DNA of 64,000 nucleotides. Source: Acanthosoma haemorrhoidale. Taxonomy: Eukaryota; Arthropoda; Insecta; Hemiptera; Acanthosomatidae. The notes under the pieces were generated by a model. It was not told the origin of the DNA. It was given only the letters and a program-made list of their open reading frames with translations, and made no database searches. Shown here one piece after another: positions 26,637 through 61,499 of the stretch (positions within the stretch are counted from its first letter, which is position 1; each line of letters opens with the position of its first letter). The stretch lies in the NCBI GenBank assembly GCA_930367205.1, contig OV884014.1, positions 76,301,104 through 76,365,103 of the forward strand. Direction: 5' to 3'. Both the position numbers and the translations under genes were made by a program.

Positions 26637-27343
26637 TCAAAAATCTTTATTGTGATAAAATTACAATCTGCCAAAATCGGCAATAAGTAATTGCGATCAA
26701 TGTTCTCATTCATAACATATTAACAATTCTTCATTCACTCGCTCATTCGTATAGCATTTACAAACAGCCCAGAGACCATGGTTGCTGCCTCCCTCGCATG
26801 CGAAAGAGGAAACGGGGTTTTAGAAGTCCCCACGCTATTTCAACCGCGTCGCCGGATACGAGACAGTGGAGGCGAGAGCCACAGACGCTCAGGACATGAT
26901 TGGAGAAACTAACCATTACCAGGACTCCCACTGTCACATATTTATAGCAGGTCACGAAGCCACTGCCGCTTTAGTCCCGGAGGAGGATTTCAGGGATGTG
27001 TGGCGCAGTGCAATGACTGTATTATCGTGGGAGGAATGAGTTCAAGAATGTAGGGTACATTAAGATCGTTATGAAGGGTTTTGTTCTTGACGTTATAAGG
27101 GGCATTGACTATTGTTGTCAGGCCTTTTGATTGAAAGGATAGGATACGCTTGATGGTCGAATTTTGCTGTCCTCCATATCTTTATTCCGTATGTTCATAT
27201 TGGCTTTAGTATAACTTTGTAGATTAGTAATTTATTTTCTATTGAGAGATGGGATGTCCGTCGAAGTAGTCTACTGTTGTCCAAAGTGTCTATTTAGTTC
27301 TTGTCTTTTAACCTCGGTTCCATGTTAGGCTTTTGTCGAGATG
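26637..27343 (-). mobile_element. Jockey-family retrotransposon fragment, minus strand
   Basis: Reading the reverse strand, this covers the region from the LGFHFDKRLTW-equivalent sequence (high coordinates) through the C-terminus and full 3' UTR to the CACAATAAAGATT end at 26637. Several indels are present. Similar words flank it (ACTCTTTGTAGTC near 26612, ACTCTGTAGTC near 27346), a possible imperfect target-site duplication. Confidence 0.85.
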
Positions 27344-27918
27344 AAACTCTGTAGTCAAAGAAAGTTACAAGTACAGGTCACCTCCAGGATGACGATGCTT
27401 TAGGTAAAAAGTCCGTAACGAAACCGTTAATTGTGCACTAGACACGACTTTTTTTAATCCGCTTAAGACGTTATAGACACTATTAACTCCAATACCCTAA
27501 CTGCTTAACATAAATTTATGATCTTGATAAATATTCATCAAGTATATTGCTTGAACTAAGGGTAGTAAGCAACACAAAACTACCCCCTCTCTCTCCCTCC
27601 TGTAATTGCTACTTACTTAGGCTGGGACTTGATTCACGATCGCGGTATCCTCTTCGGCATACCCCTCAAAACCGCCCCCTAAAACTTAAAAAAAAAAAAA
27701 TAACCAAACTGCCATGAGTGAGGCAAAAGCCTCAGAGTGGAGCCGCCTCAAGAAGCAGACGAACCAGTGATTTATAGCCAGCGGCCTGTTAGAAGCAGTG
27801 AGGTCGGCGCCTGCTTGCGGCTGGTCCAGTATCATGTCTGTCTCACCTCACTTGCATAGAACTTAGTATAGAGTATTTAATGTTTATTTTAAATATTGTG
27901 AACCATTACTACACAGGT

Positions 27919-28001
27919 GGTCTGAAACGTTTCCGACCTCAACACGAAGATGATAATAAAATAAATAAAAGCTTTAAGTTTGGTCGGAAACTTTTCAGAC
28001 C
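27919..28001. repeat. 20-bp inverted repeat whose arms are themselves near-palindromes
   Basis: Arm 1 (27919-27938) is GGTCTGAAACGTTTCCGACC and arm 2 (27982-28001) is GGTCGGAAACTTTTCAGACC. Arm 2 matches the reverse complement of arm 1 at 19 of 20 positions, with a 43-bp spacer. Arm 1 is also nearly self-complementary around GAAACGTTTC. Could be paired operator-like binding sites, the ends of a tiny foldback element, or a structured transcript. Confidence 0.8.
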
Positions 28002-31000
28002 CCTCGTACAATCGGTGAAATTAGTGCTAAGATGCAAAAAACCCAGCTCAAGACGAGGTCAGTTCAACTAAAAGAACTCAGCAGCAACTTTGCTTATTTT
28101 TTATGTTTCACCTAGATAGTGTAATTTAAAAATTTCATTGGAATAGTAACAACCTATAACCAAGCACTGACCACAGGGCCATATACCAACTTTGTCGGCA
28201 AACTAGCCTTAATGATGGAGCTATACGCCGTACAATTCAACAAAAATAATAATCTAATTGAAGAAAAAACAATAAATTATAAAGAAAGGCTATGTTTCTC
28301 GCTTTCTCACTAAACTAAGAAAAAAATTCGACACCATTTTATTTATGGCTTTCCAATTGTAGTAAGGAAAAACAGAATCCACGTAGCTCGGACTTCCTCA
28401 ATTTGAATTTTATATATCAAAACGATAAAACAGTAACTGCATACACATGATTCAGCAGTGACATAGCAGCAAGTCGCATAACATAATTAATCAACATGCC
28501 ATTAAAGAACATCTCAAAATATGTGCGAAGCGCAAGACTGTAATCGGAAAGGCTCGCAAAACAACAAAAAAAGAATGAAATTAAACGACTTTTGCACCAC
28601 TTATCACACTGATTGGAATACGATCACCTATCATACTGCAAAACAAAAAAAATGAATATATATATATCATCAAAACCTGTTTGGATGTACAGAATAGAAC
28701 TATGGAAGTAAAACATTTCAAATGAGTGACATGAGCAAAGCGTTACTCTGTCAGGTCTTAAACATAAAATGAAATGTAAGCTGTTTCATTTATCTAATAT
28801 GAGATATAATTTCTTGATGGCATTTTGGCTATGGTCACGGGTATAACAATAAATTTCAAGCTCACGAATTTATTTTTACACAAAGTAGTAATAAATAGCC
28901 ACAATTTATACCTAAAAATAAATAATTTTTTTTTCAGTGAAATTGTATTATTAATGAATGTAAAAGTACCTACTTTATAGACACTAAAACAATTTAGATA
29001 CAAATGACAGTAATAATAATGATGATGATAATGATATTTAATGAAAATTTTATGTAGAAATAAAAGGAAAAGAAATCTCCAACAATAGTTATTTTATGTA
29101 TATACACACAACACTTGCACAGAAAATCCAAATGCATTGCACAGAGTCAGAGAGTGACAAGAAAATGAGTTTTATAAGGCAGGAGACAACTTTATTATTT
29201 ATAGTCCCCTCTAAAAGGCCTTGTATGAAGAATTTGTTTTTACAATTTCTATTCTTTAACATCCATCGCACACTGTATACGCGAGACGAAAAAATAGTTT
29301 TTAGGGACAAAAATGAGTGTTTAGTGTCTCAGGTCAACGCCGCGTGACTTTCGAGTTCACATTGGAAAATTTTAATTAATTATATTCAATCTGAAAGGAG
29401 TTTGAATCATTATGACAGAGGCTATCTCGCTATATGGTACTTTGGAAAATAAATTCAGGATTTATTTGGAGTTATGCATATAAAATGTTTTGCATAATTA
29501 CCCGACTTATTACATAGATTTTTAATTTCACTACATGACATAAGTGAACTAACTATCAGAGGATTTTCAGTTTGTAATCCAAAGAGGAGAGACAAGATGA
29601 CATTTATTGAATTAAAGATCCACTATCTGTAGCTGTTAGCTCACGCCTGGCCCCTAATGGTTTTTTTATTACAGCCTATGAGGCACGGAAATTCTAATAA
29701 ACGATTGTGTAGCTCTGCGGTGCCTGCAGGATCACAGGAGATGGTACTTCACACTTCTGAACGAGGAATATTAACGTCTTAAGTACATCCTGCAATCATC
29801 ACATTGGCTGATGAAACATTAGTGGCAATGAGGCAGACATGGCAGTGTCTTAAATCTTATTTAGGAGTCAATCCCGTAAAACAAAAAAAATCTTCCCGGA
29901 TCTTACTGTCTAATAATAAACGTAAAACGAAGAAAGTGAATAAAACATTTTATTTATCAAACCATCTCGGCCACATTAAATCGCTTTAATGAAAATAAAA
30001 AATATTGCAAATAACTAAAACATTTATACAAAAAGGCTGGAACACAATAAAATATTATTAAATAATTTAATAAAATAATAAATTATTAAAAAGCAGATTG
30101 CTCCAGAGCTTGGATTTGAGAGATATTATAATTTAGTTAATCTGGTCCTAATTTTTTTTATGTTACTTTTTCTTTACTATACGCCATTTCTATCTTATCC
30201 AAAAACAAATAAGAATATTTCAAAATGTGAAATATACCGTCAAAATTTCAGATCGATTAAATCATTTACAACTTCTTTTCTAGAGCCATACATACAGAAT
30301 GATAAAATAATGTGTCAGATTAATCAAGCATATAAAAACCATTTAACCAAGTCAATGTATACAATACCTCTACACCAGAAGTAAAGTAAAATGTACTATT
30401 AAGCAATTAAAAAAATAGTACATTGGTTCGTCTCGTTTGCATAATGAAATTATAAAATTTCAAATGTGCGATCTGAGATTAATCAGGTGTTGAAAATACT
30501 GAGCTTTCATTTATCTAACACGATGTGTAGCCATATTTTGGTCGGGGGTATAGAATAGTTACAAGTTCACGACTTTAGTATCACAAAAAAGTATTGACAA
30601 AGTTGACACAATGTAATAAATGAATTTTGTTTTTGCTTATACTTACGATCTCTTAAGACCGATTTATACCAAAAATGTTCACGATTCATGACCGTGTGAT
30701 CTGTTCTGGCTAGAGTTCAAATTTGAGGTGGGGTCAAAAACATGTCAAAGGTTACGCTCTGCAAAATGTCAAGAATTTTTGTTAAGTTGAATTTCGGTGA
30801 AAGTATTTAAACGCGACCAAGACTATCTCCCTACATTGTACGTGTTTAAAAATAATTAATTCAAGATTTATTAGGAGATATACATTTGAAGTTATTGTAC
30901 AGTAGGATATTATTTCCTACAGAATAAACCAAAAATAAGTGCATTAATCAGAACATTGTCTGTTTGAAATGCAAAGAGGAAAGTCTTCAGAAATGATATT

Positions 31001-32024
31001 TATTGAATTAAAGGTTCTGTAGATGCCCTTTAGCCATGATCTGGTTTAAAGAAGAACTTCAACTGTAATTAACTCTAACGGTACACACATGCTAATTTTG
31101 CCGCTGCACTGGCGTAAATGCAGCTTGAACTGCTTAGGATCCTAAGGGTTAATATACATTGCTTCTCGCGGTCGTTTTTTGCTAGCAAATGTACGGTTTA
31201 TACCAAAGGTAAGCAAAAATTTTCGTAGAGTTTGAAGGGAATTTGAAATATTAAAGGGAGTTCAAGACTCTGCCTAACTATATAGACGACAAAAATGTTT
31301 CACACTATAATGCCCTAACTTCCAATCGTACCTATTTACCTAAATACAGGGTACAATGACAAAAACACATAATAAAAAATAATCGACACCCTAAAAAGAA
31401 GTTATAAACAGTTAGTGCAAACTGTTGGTTGCAGCAATTGCATTTTTAGGACTATGACCTATTCCCTGTCGTACAAGTCGAATCTCTTCCCGCCTGCTAT
31501 TGATACAAGATGGCTCCACAGAATAAGTCCGTTCTTCGACTATGCCCTAACATCATAGCCCCTACTTGGCTATTAAAAACTACTTACTGTGCCAACCGCT
31601 GATCGGACTTAGCGTCGCCAGCCAGGACCGCTGATGTTAGCAATATAGAGCGATAAATCAGCTGTTTGCGAGTCACTACCTGCTACTTGCCTAGAGCTGC
31701 TACTTGTGCAGTTGCTACCGCTCTGTCATTTCGCCCACTTAGGCTACCTAGACAAGGCTACCTTGGCTAATTTTCGGCCTCTCTCTACAAAGACCCCATT
31801 ACCTCCCTAATGACAGTAACGTCGTTGATTTATTGCCTGTAAAACCTGCTATTTCACTAATATAAAGCAGAATAGTGGCGACTACATATAATGAATATTA
31901 AGGTTCATTTTTTGTTTACATCATACCTTCTTTACTCTATATATTTTTTCTAGGTATAAACTTACAGATTTGTTTGGCTGACCATCGACAGAATCATTTG
32001 TTCTTTCGCTATCAAGCAATTTCA

Positions 32025-32046
32025 TTTTTTTTTTTTTTTTTTTTTT
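32025..32046. repeat. Poly(T) run of 22
   Basis: Long T homopolymer without a recognisable adjoining element. A comparable A-run lies at 42345-42360 in intron 7. Confidence 0.9.
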
Positions 32047-32625
32047 CAAATATAATCAATTTTCAAATAAAATAGACGTTAATAGTGACGAAGCACTATG
32101 GAACACCGCGTGAGTCTTTGGAACAATTAGTATTTTTTTTTAGGAAAAATTCTGCTTTTAATTAGGTAAAATCTCTTGTTTACTTAAATGCGCTTTTTCA
32201 ACTAAATGAAAAATAATAACTGGCCTACTGACATAAAAAATACTACTACCAACTACCAAACTGCCATGAAATTGCTTTAGAATATCAATCAAATTCTTTT
32301 TTCATTGACGTCTCTAATGTGGAGTTTAACGAGGAAAAATATCAGATCTTTAGACCTAAAATAAGTTCGGATCTGTGGCATGAGAAAATTTATGAAGGAA
32401 ATGATCGTTGGGTGTTGAGATCTGTGGTCTGCTGCCAGAGAATCTGTCAGTCTGGGAATATGATGGAAAATAGAGGATGTTATTTTCATTATTATTTTTA
32501 TCTTTTGCATTTTTTTTTTCAATTGTGTTGTTTTTAGTATTTGTATTTAATTAGTAGAGTACGGCAACACGATATTAGTGATTGATAAATAGGCAGCCCA
32601 ATGCTGTTGGGCCACTTTGAAAAAT

Positions 32626-32630
<5 letters not shown>

Positions 32631-32701
<71 letters not shown>
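32631..32701. repeat. (CT)n microsatellite, 35 uninterrupted units
   Basis: Pure CT dinucleotide repeat of 70 bp. Open frames reading Arg-Glu or Leu-Ser repeats through it are artefacts. Confidence 0.99.
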
Positions 32702-32703
<2 letters not shown>

Positions 32704-34832
32704 GTTATTGTATTTTAACCAGACCAAAAATGTCATACTTTGAAGTGCCGTGTAAAATATCTTCAAATTCAGATAGACTAAATCGATTTTTACGATCGTT
32801 ATCGAATAATATTCATAAAACAGGCATACAAAACAAAAGACAATTTCTCACTACTTCTCTCTATACGATAAGATAATACTTCTTTTCAAATTCTATAAAC
32901 TAATCAAGGTTTGAAACGGATTAATGATATTCCAAAAATTGTAAACCAGCAATAGAATATTTTATTTAGCAGAAGGATCTTGAATTGCTGAAAAATAGTT
33001 GCTATGTTTTCATCAAATTTATTCCTCATTCTATGTGTGTGTTAGCAAAAAAAAAAGAGTGTGGGTTGAATTGTAAAAACTTAAGCCGATCTCCCAACAA
33101 AAAAATTAATTTTCTATATCTGGCCTCAATTTTTTGGAATGTCTTTAATTCTTTTTAAGCTTTGACTAATAAATGATAAAATTTGATAAAACAATAGTTT
33201 GTAATCGGATCTATCTCATTTATATTCTCACGGCTAACAACGAACACCCAGTATTTACAATTTATCTATTTATTTCACATCATGATTTCAGTTCGACTAA
33301 TAATACAAGACAATCAGTTTGTAACTAATAAATTATTTTCTCATTAATTACAAGAACTCGTACACTGTGGAAGAGCTAATGGTTTATTCAATACGTCAAA
33401 GTCAATTTAGAAATGTGTTATTAGCGTTTGTAGGCTAAAATTCTAAAATGTGACGACCTGCCAGTAGGCAGAAGACAAGCACAAAGCGGACACGAGGGGA
33501 AGACAAAGAACAGACGGACAAGTGCAAGAAGACAGAAGGACAGGAAGAGGCAGAAGAGATGGGACTATAAGAAAGGTGGGGGAGTGCACGTGGTGGCCGG
33601 ATCGATGGCGGAGTCGTTATTAGGGCGACGACACCGAGGGGGCTGCTCTTGGGGTCTTCTGTTCTTCTGGGTGTCCACTGGGGTCTCCGCTAGCTGAAGA
33701 GTATCTAGGGAGGTCCTCAGAGGACAGGGAACCAAGCCGAAGATGGCACGACGGGAAATAGTAGAGCCATCATCTTAGTCTCCCACTAAATCACTAGTTG
33801 TCCCCTGCTTCTGATCGGAAAAGTGCATTCAAGGAATTGTTTCTTCTCTCAACTAGAGATTGAGCTTGCTTAACTTACTAAAAATCCCCCGCTTCTTTTC
33901 CTAGATGTACAAGGAAAGAAACTTGACAAGAACTTAAAAAGTAAAATATACATATATTTGCCATGAAAATCTTTTGTTGACACAATACCATTTAACAGTC
34001 AACGTTCGCCTGTTCAGCTGTCATCGAGGTCTACAGCTTTGAAACAAGATATATTCACATTTATTTATTATTACAATTTATATTTACATTAAAGACACAA
34101 GAGGTTGTTCATCAAGCATTAGTGCAAATATACTCAAGGAGTTTATCAGCACTGAGCTGCATTGTAAAATGTCTTTAGGTCGTAAAGCGGTTTTATTAAA
34201 ACAAGAACAATGAGACACAGGCATAAAAAAGATGGTGAAATTCAAAATAAAACACCATAATAGCTTAAATGTTATTTCAGTAATTTGTATATGTATCTGT
34301 AAAATTACTGATTCAACGTAAACGTTTTCTATTTACAATGCTGCTACGTTCTATAAAACGACAATTTCAGTTTTTTTGTCCGTCAAAAATGAAGAGGTTT
34401 CTTTTTGGCTATTTAAGCTAATGCAAGTTTTCCAAAGGTGACCAATGCCAACTTCACAGAAACCACTATAATTTTCTTTCTCCCAATGATAGAAAAAAAG
34501 GTTTCAGGTCACGATGCCAATTCTGCTGGGTTCCACGGAAAGCGAAAAACCCTATACATTTGCCTTAAAATGTAAATGAAATCATAAAGCTTCTTATTAA
34601 AAATTGGTTGTTAGTGAAAGAAACGTTTGTAATTAGTGTGTGCTAACGGATTAACAGTTTTTATTATTGAGCCAAATACCAGTGTCGGTTAAACAAGAAT
34701 TATGGTTCTCGTGATTGAAGCAGTAAATTTTAATACTTTTCTCCTCGCTTCCTTGAGCTGCTAAATTGTGGGGAAAAATCCTCTAATTCAGCAATAAAGT
34801 TGGTTGTAGACGTCTGCAGCCGAACAGCAACA

Positions 34833-34863
34833 TTGTTAGAGTGTCTTCACAACTCTCTAACAA
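34833..34863. repeat. 9-bp perfect inverted repeat
   Basis: TTGTTAGAG (34833-34841) and CTCTAACAA (34855-34863) with a 13-nt loop, at the edge of a GC-richer island upstream of the zinc-finger gene. Confidence 0.6.
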
Positions 34864-36558
34864 CAAGGCGCCGACACTAAATCTCCCAACGGGCCAAGGT
34901 AAACTATTTTTTGCCGGGTTAATTAGTCGAGAACCGACCGGGTTTAGTCAGAAAACTATAAAAGAATACGACTGAAAAAAAAATCTCCCTAATGCCTAAA
35001 AGATAACTGCTATTAGGAGGAAGTTCTCGGAGTAGTAAATCTCCGGAGGAATACTCAAGGATGTAAGAGGTATAAACAGACTAGCTCCTCCGCCCTGTTT
35101 ACATTGTCTGCTCTCCGACAGAAAAAAAGTCGGTCCGTTTGAGTTAGGTGTGTTGGCAGCACTGGAGGAGCCTTCAGGAGCACTGTGGTTTACGAGCGGC
35201 TAGATCCGATCCAATACTCGTAAAGGGCCAATGAGCGATCGTAAAAGGACGATAAACTTTTGGGGCATGTTTTAGCACCGATGTGACAGCAAGCGGCCGT
35301 AGTCAATAGTAAACAAGGCGTCTTGATTGTACATGGCCAACTGTCAAGGAGGCTTTGCTTTCAAACATGTAGGTCATTTCGTATGTCGGTATGTCAAAAT
35401 GGTTGAGCTGGCGTTTTTGTCCTATCCGTGTCTGGCTGTCTGTACTAGACTTTGAGATCCCCTGTTCAAGTCAAGCTAGATATCACAGCTGAATTTCAAT
35501 ATAGTTGAAAAGTATAACCATTCATGAAAGTGCCATTAAGTAATCAGTTGTTATTAAAAATTATTCTACAAGTTTTAGTAAGGCATCAAAGTTCTCGACT
35601 TCCTCAATATAGTTGTTGTTTCTTTAACTATAATAACAAAAACTTATTCGGAGTTCAGCCAGCGTGTTTTTAGAGGCATGATATTTTGAATTACAATTTC
35701 ATTAAATATACCGATGAACACAATACAATGAAAAATAATAAAGGTTCATCTCGGCCCACTAATTGGTGTATTTTATTATTCAAACTAGCGCTTGTAACAA
35801 CACATGCTGCCATTTTCAAGTGCTAATGATGCTGCCAATCAGGACGGTGTCAACTAGAGCAGATCAGAACCGTCGTGAGTTAGCACATGAAAATGGCATC
35901 TAAAGCGCAATTGAAAATGCGCTGTCCAAAGCGCCAGTGTGTATAATTAAATACACTAATTTGTGTGAAGACATTGCTGATGAATAAATACTTAATCTAC
36001 TGTCATACGTAACTGGATAACATCCTAAAATGAAGGTTTGTTGAACAATTATTCAGCGTATCGTATTGAATAGTGCGTCAAATTAAACATTTCCTGACAA
36101 ATTAAATTGAAGACGCCCTGTTTAATGATGTATAAAGTGTGCTGCGTTTAAGAATGCTAGTTACAAAACTCATTAATAATACTTATTATAACGATAGTTA
36201 TTATAATCGCTTTCACAACCGTGACGAAATCCTCAATTGTGTTATATAGCCCACTTTACCTGTTCTTTTTTATTATTTAGAAGATTTTTTTTTCTTTTTT
36301 ACCGGCTTCGATTTTCTGCCGGTTAATTAAGTTTAATTATTGGTTAAATTGTAATTTTTTAAATGTCGTCGAAAGAGAAGAAATAATTATTTTAAAAAAC
36401 GAGAGAAACTTCAGAAGTGAGCTTCCAATCCTTATTAGCACGCACTGGCTGTATTTGCTAATGTCCAAGAAAGTTTCACTGATACTGCCTCATAACTATT
36501 TTACGTTAAAATACAGATAAATTATTTTATTTCTGTATAAAAATTATCACAGATTGAA

Positions 36559-36589
36559 TCGATTCTATTTTTTCTGGGAATAGAATCGA
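36559..36589. repeat. 11-bp perfect inverted repeat
   Basis: TCGATTCTATT (36559-36569) pairs with AATAGAATCGA (36579-36589) around a 9-nt loop. It lies in gene-free DNA upstream of the zinc-finger gene. Confidence 0.7.
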
Positions 36590-38404
36590 ATAATTCACAG
36601 ACACAACGAAATACGACTGAAGCATCAAGTTATGGATCAACGGTTGACTTTTGGTACAATGTAAAAAATATAACCCCCCCCCCCCCCGACCACGTGATAT
36701 GATTTAGCCTGTACATAATCGAATAAGGGGGCGTGGAGGAAGAAGAAACCCACATATCTTCGATAGCTGTGGGACAAACTCCTCGGATCATTGATTCTGC
36801 TCCCGAGGTCAGGCTAACTGGCAGGAGGATAAATATGTATGAGTCCGTTATTGTAGCGCTGTTAGTCACCGCGGCCTTCTTTGACAAATTGAGACAGAGT
36901 TCTCTTCCAGTCTCTGAGGAACATGCGAAACTGATATTAGAGCCATTGGCTGTGGAAAAAACTCCGCTGCCCTCGGAGGGGTCCTCTTCAGTCTTCAAAT
37001 TAAAGCCGTGGCCACGAGAGAGAACACCAAGTTCCAGCATGTTAGAGAGTTGATTAAACTATTAATCATTAGCTTAATGATCGTAGCAGTTTTTGGTCCT
37101 GAAGACTGTTATGAAAAGAGCCTAGTGTGAATAGTGGACTGGATTATATTGGTCCTGGTTAATCAATGAATAAAAGTAGTTGGACCTCATTATTCATTTT
37201 GTACAATTTATTTTCTTTTATATACACTATTAGGCTTAATTCTATTTATTATTATGTTAACTACTAATTATTTAATCTATTCTCTTTCGTCTTGTTTTTG
37301 TTTTAAATTATGATAAATGTTAGCTTGTTTATTGTTATTATTTTTTATAATAATTCTTCTTGTTTGAGTTTCACGTTGTTAAAGTAAAATGAAATACTAC
37401 CATTATCGTATGTACTTTTTTTCTAAAGGCATATAATTTTAGTAGTGGGACATTTAGCGACCAATAAATAACTACTTTGAAGGGATTAATACAGCGTGGA
37501 ATACCATAAAAATAAAATAGTTGTTCCATAAACAGAGAGGATCTACGGTTGTTTAAAAACTGGATTGTGGAATCAACGATATCTCTGAACGGGTGGAATC
37601 AAGGATATCTGGCAATATTACAAAGCGTATACTATCAAATGGTGAAAAAGGGAGTCATTTATGGTTCTGCATGAATGTCTCTACACTTATCTTCAGTAAA
37701 ATTGGCATTATACTTACAAGAAAATGATTTTTTTTTTCTTCTTCTTTTGAAAAAATAGACAAATTGATAGATCAATGCGTTGAAGGTAGATGACTTTTAA
37801 ATCATCGAGAAACATGACAACATAGTTATTAATACATGAAAATTAAAGATTACAATTTATGGCATCAAGTGAAACTCCTTTAACTAGTTTCAATCATCTC
37901 CTTGTAATTAATCGACACCCTGAGCGCGGTGACGGACAGTATACTTTTCGCATAGTCCTAAATACGAAATCAATTGCAAACTAAACAGATCTCAGGCAAC
38001 CGCCATTTCGGTGAAATCTGATATAGTGGACTAATCGGTAAGCGATACCAAACAGGCTTGGCGCATAAAGTATCATAACTTATAAACTTACAATTCAGAT
38101 CCATTATGTGGGTTCATTAATTTATATATATCCTTCCCTGGATTGTCAAAATCTGAAACTTTAATTTAACTATGGATTCCCACTAACAAATCATCGTTCT
38201 ATTGTTTAACAATAATTAAACACACTCCGGTCTCTGCATATGTACTATACTTACCTCTATAGTAACCATGATACAAATAAACTCGAAACATTATAATTTC
38301 GCGGATTATGGTGGGGTGGTTCAAGTGCCACTTCCTACCTTACCTAGACTCTAAAGAATATTTTTTTAAATATAACACAACTTTCTTTTTCTTTTTTTTA
38401 GCAG

Positions 38405-61414
<23,010 letters not shown>

Positions 61415-61491
61415 TTTGCCAATATCTATCGTCATTTCTTATTCTACTGTGCCTTATGCAATCTTATGTGTTTATGAGATATATTTGTTAT

Positions 61492-61497
61492 AATAAA
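61492..61497 (+). terminator. Polyadenylation signal AATAAA of the zinc-finger gene
   Basis: AATAAA lies 78 bp after the stop codon in an AT-rich stretch and is followed by a T-rich tract, as expected of an animal poly(A) site. It implies a short 3' UTR. Confidence 0.6.
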
Positions 61498-61499
61498 TA

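Larger units (their letters stand above)
27357..32630. other. Gene-free stretch with a pair of diverged repeats
   Basis: It contains a GC-richer block at 27.59-27.85 kb, the inverted repeat at 27.92-28.00 kb, and a possible faint LINE relic near 28.67-28.76 kb. Two diverged repeat copies lie at about 28781-29640 and 30501-31040. They share GTTTCATTTATCTAA / CTTTCATTTATCTAA at one end and TTTATTGAATTAAAG at the other. A further GC-richer block is at 31.42-31.82 kb. No gene seen. Confidence 0.5.
32702..38404. other. Upstream region of the zinc-finger gene, no coding exon seen
   Basis: It should contain the promoter and 5' non-coding exon, but neither was pinned down. GC-richer islands lie at 33.44-33.80, 34.79-35.47 and 36.72-37.04 kb. 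The block at 35.04 kb carries CTCCGGAG and that at 36.83 kb carries GATAAATA. A small imperfect tandem duplication is at 37567-37610. Confidence 0.5.

Noticed and set aside
32575..32766. Arg-Glu repeat open frame
   Set aside because: Translation of the CT microsatellite.
36630..37053. Opposing open frames of 136 and 106 codons
   Set aside because: Both strands are open over the same GC-richer island; neither has a recognisable domain, and one begins next to a poly(C) tract.
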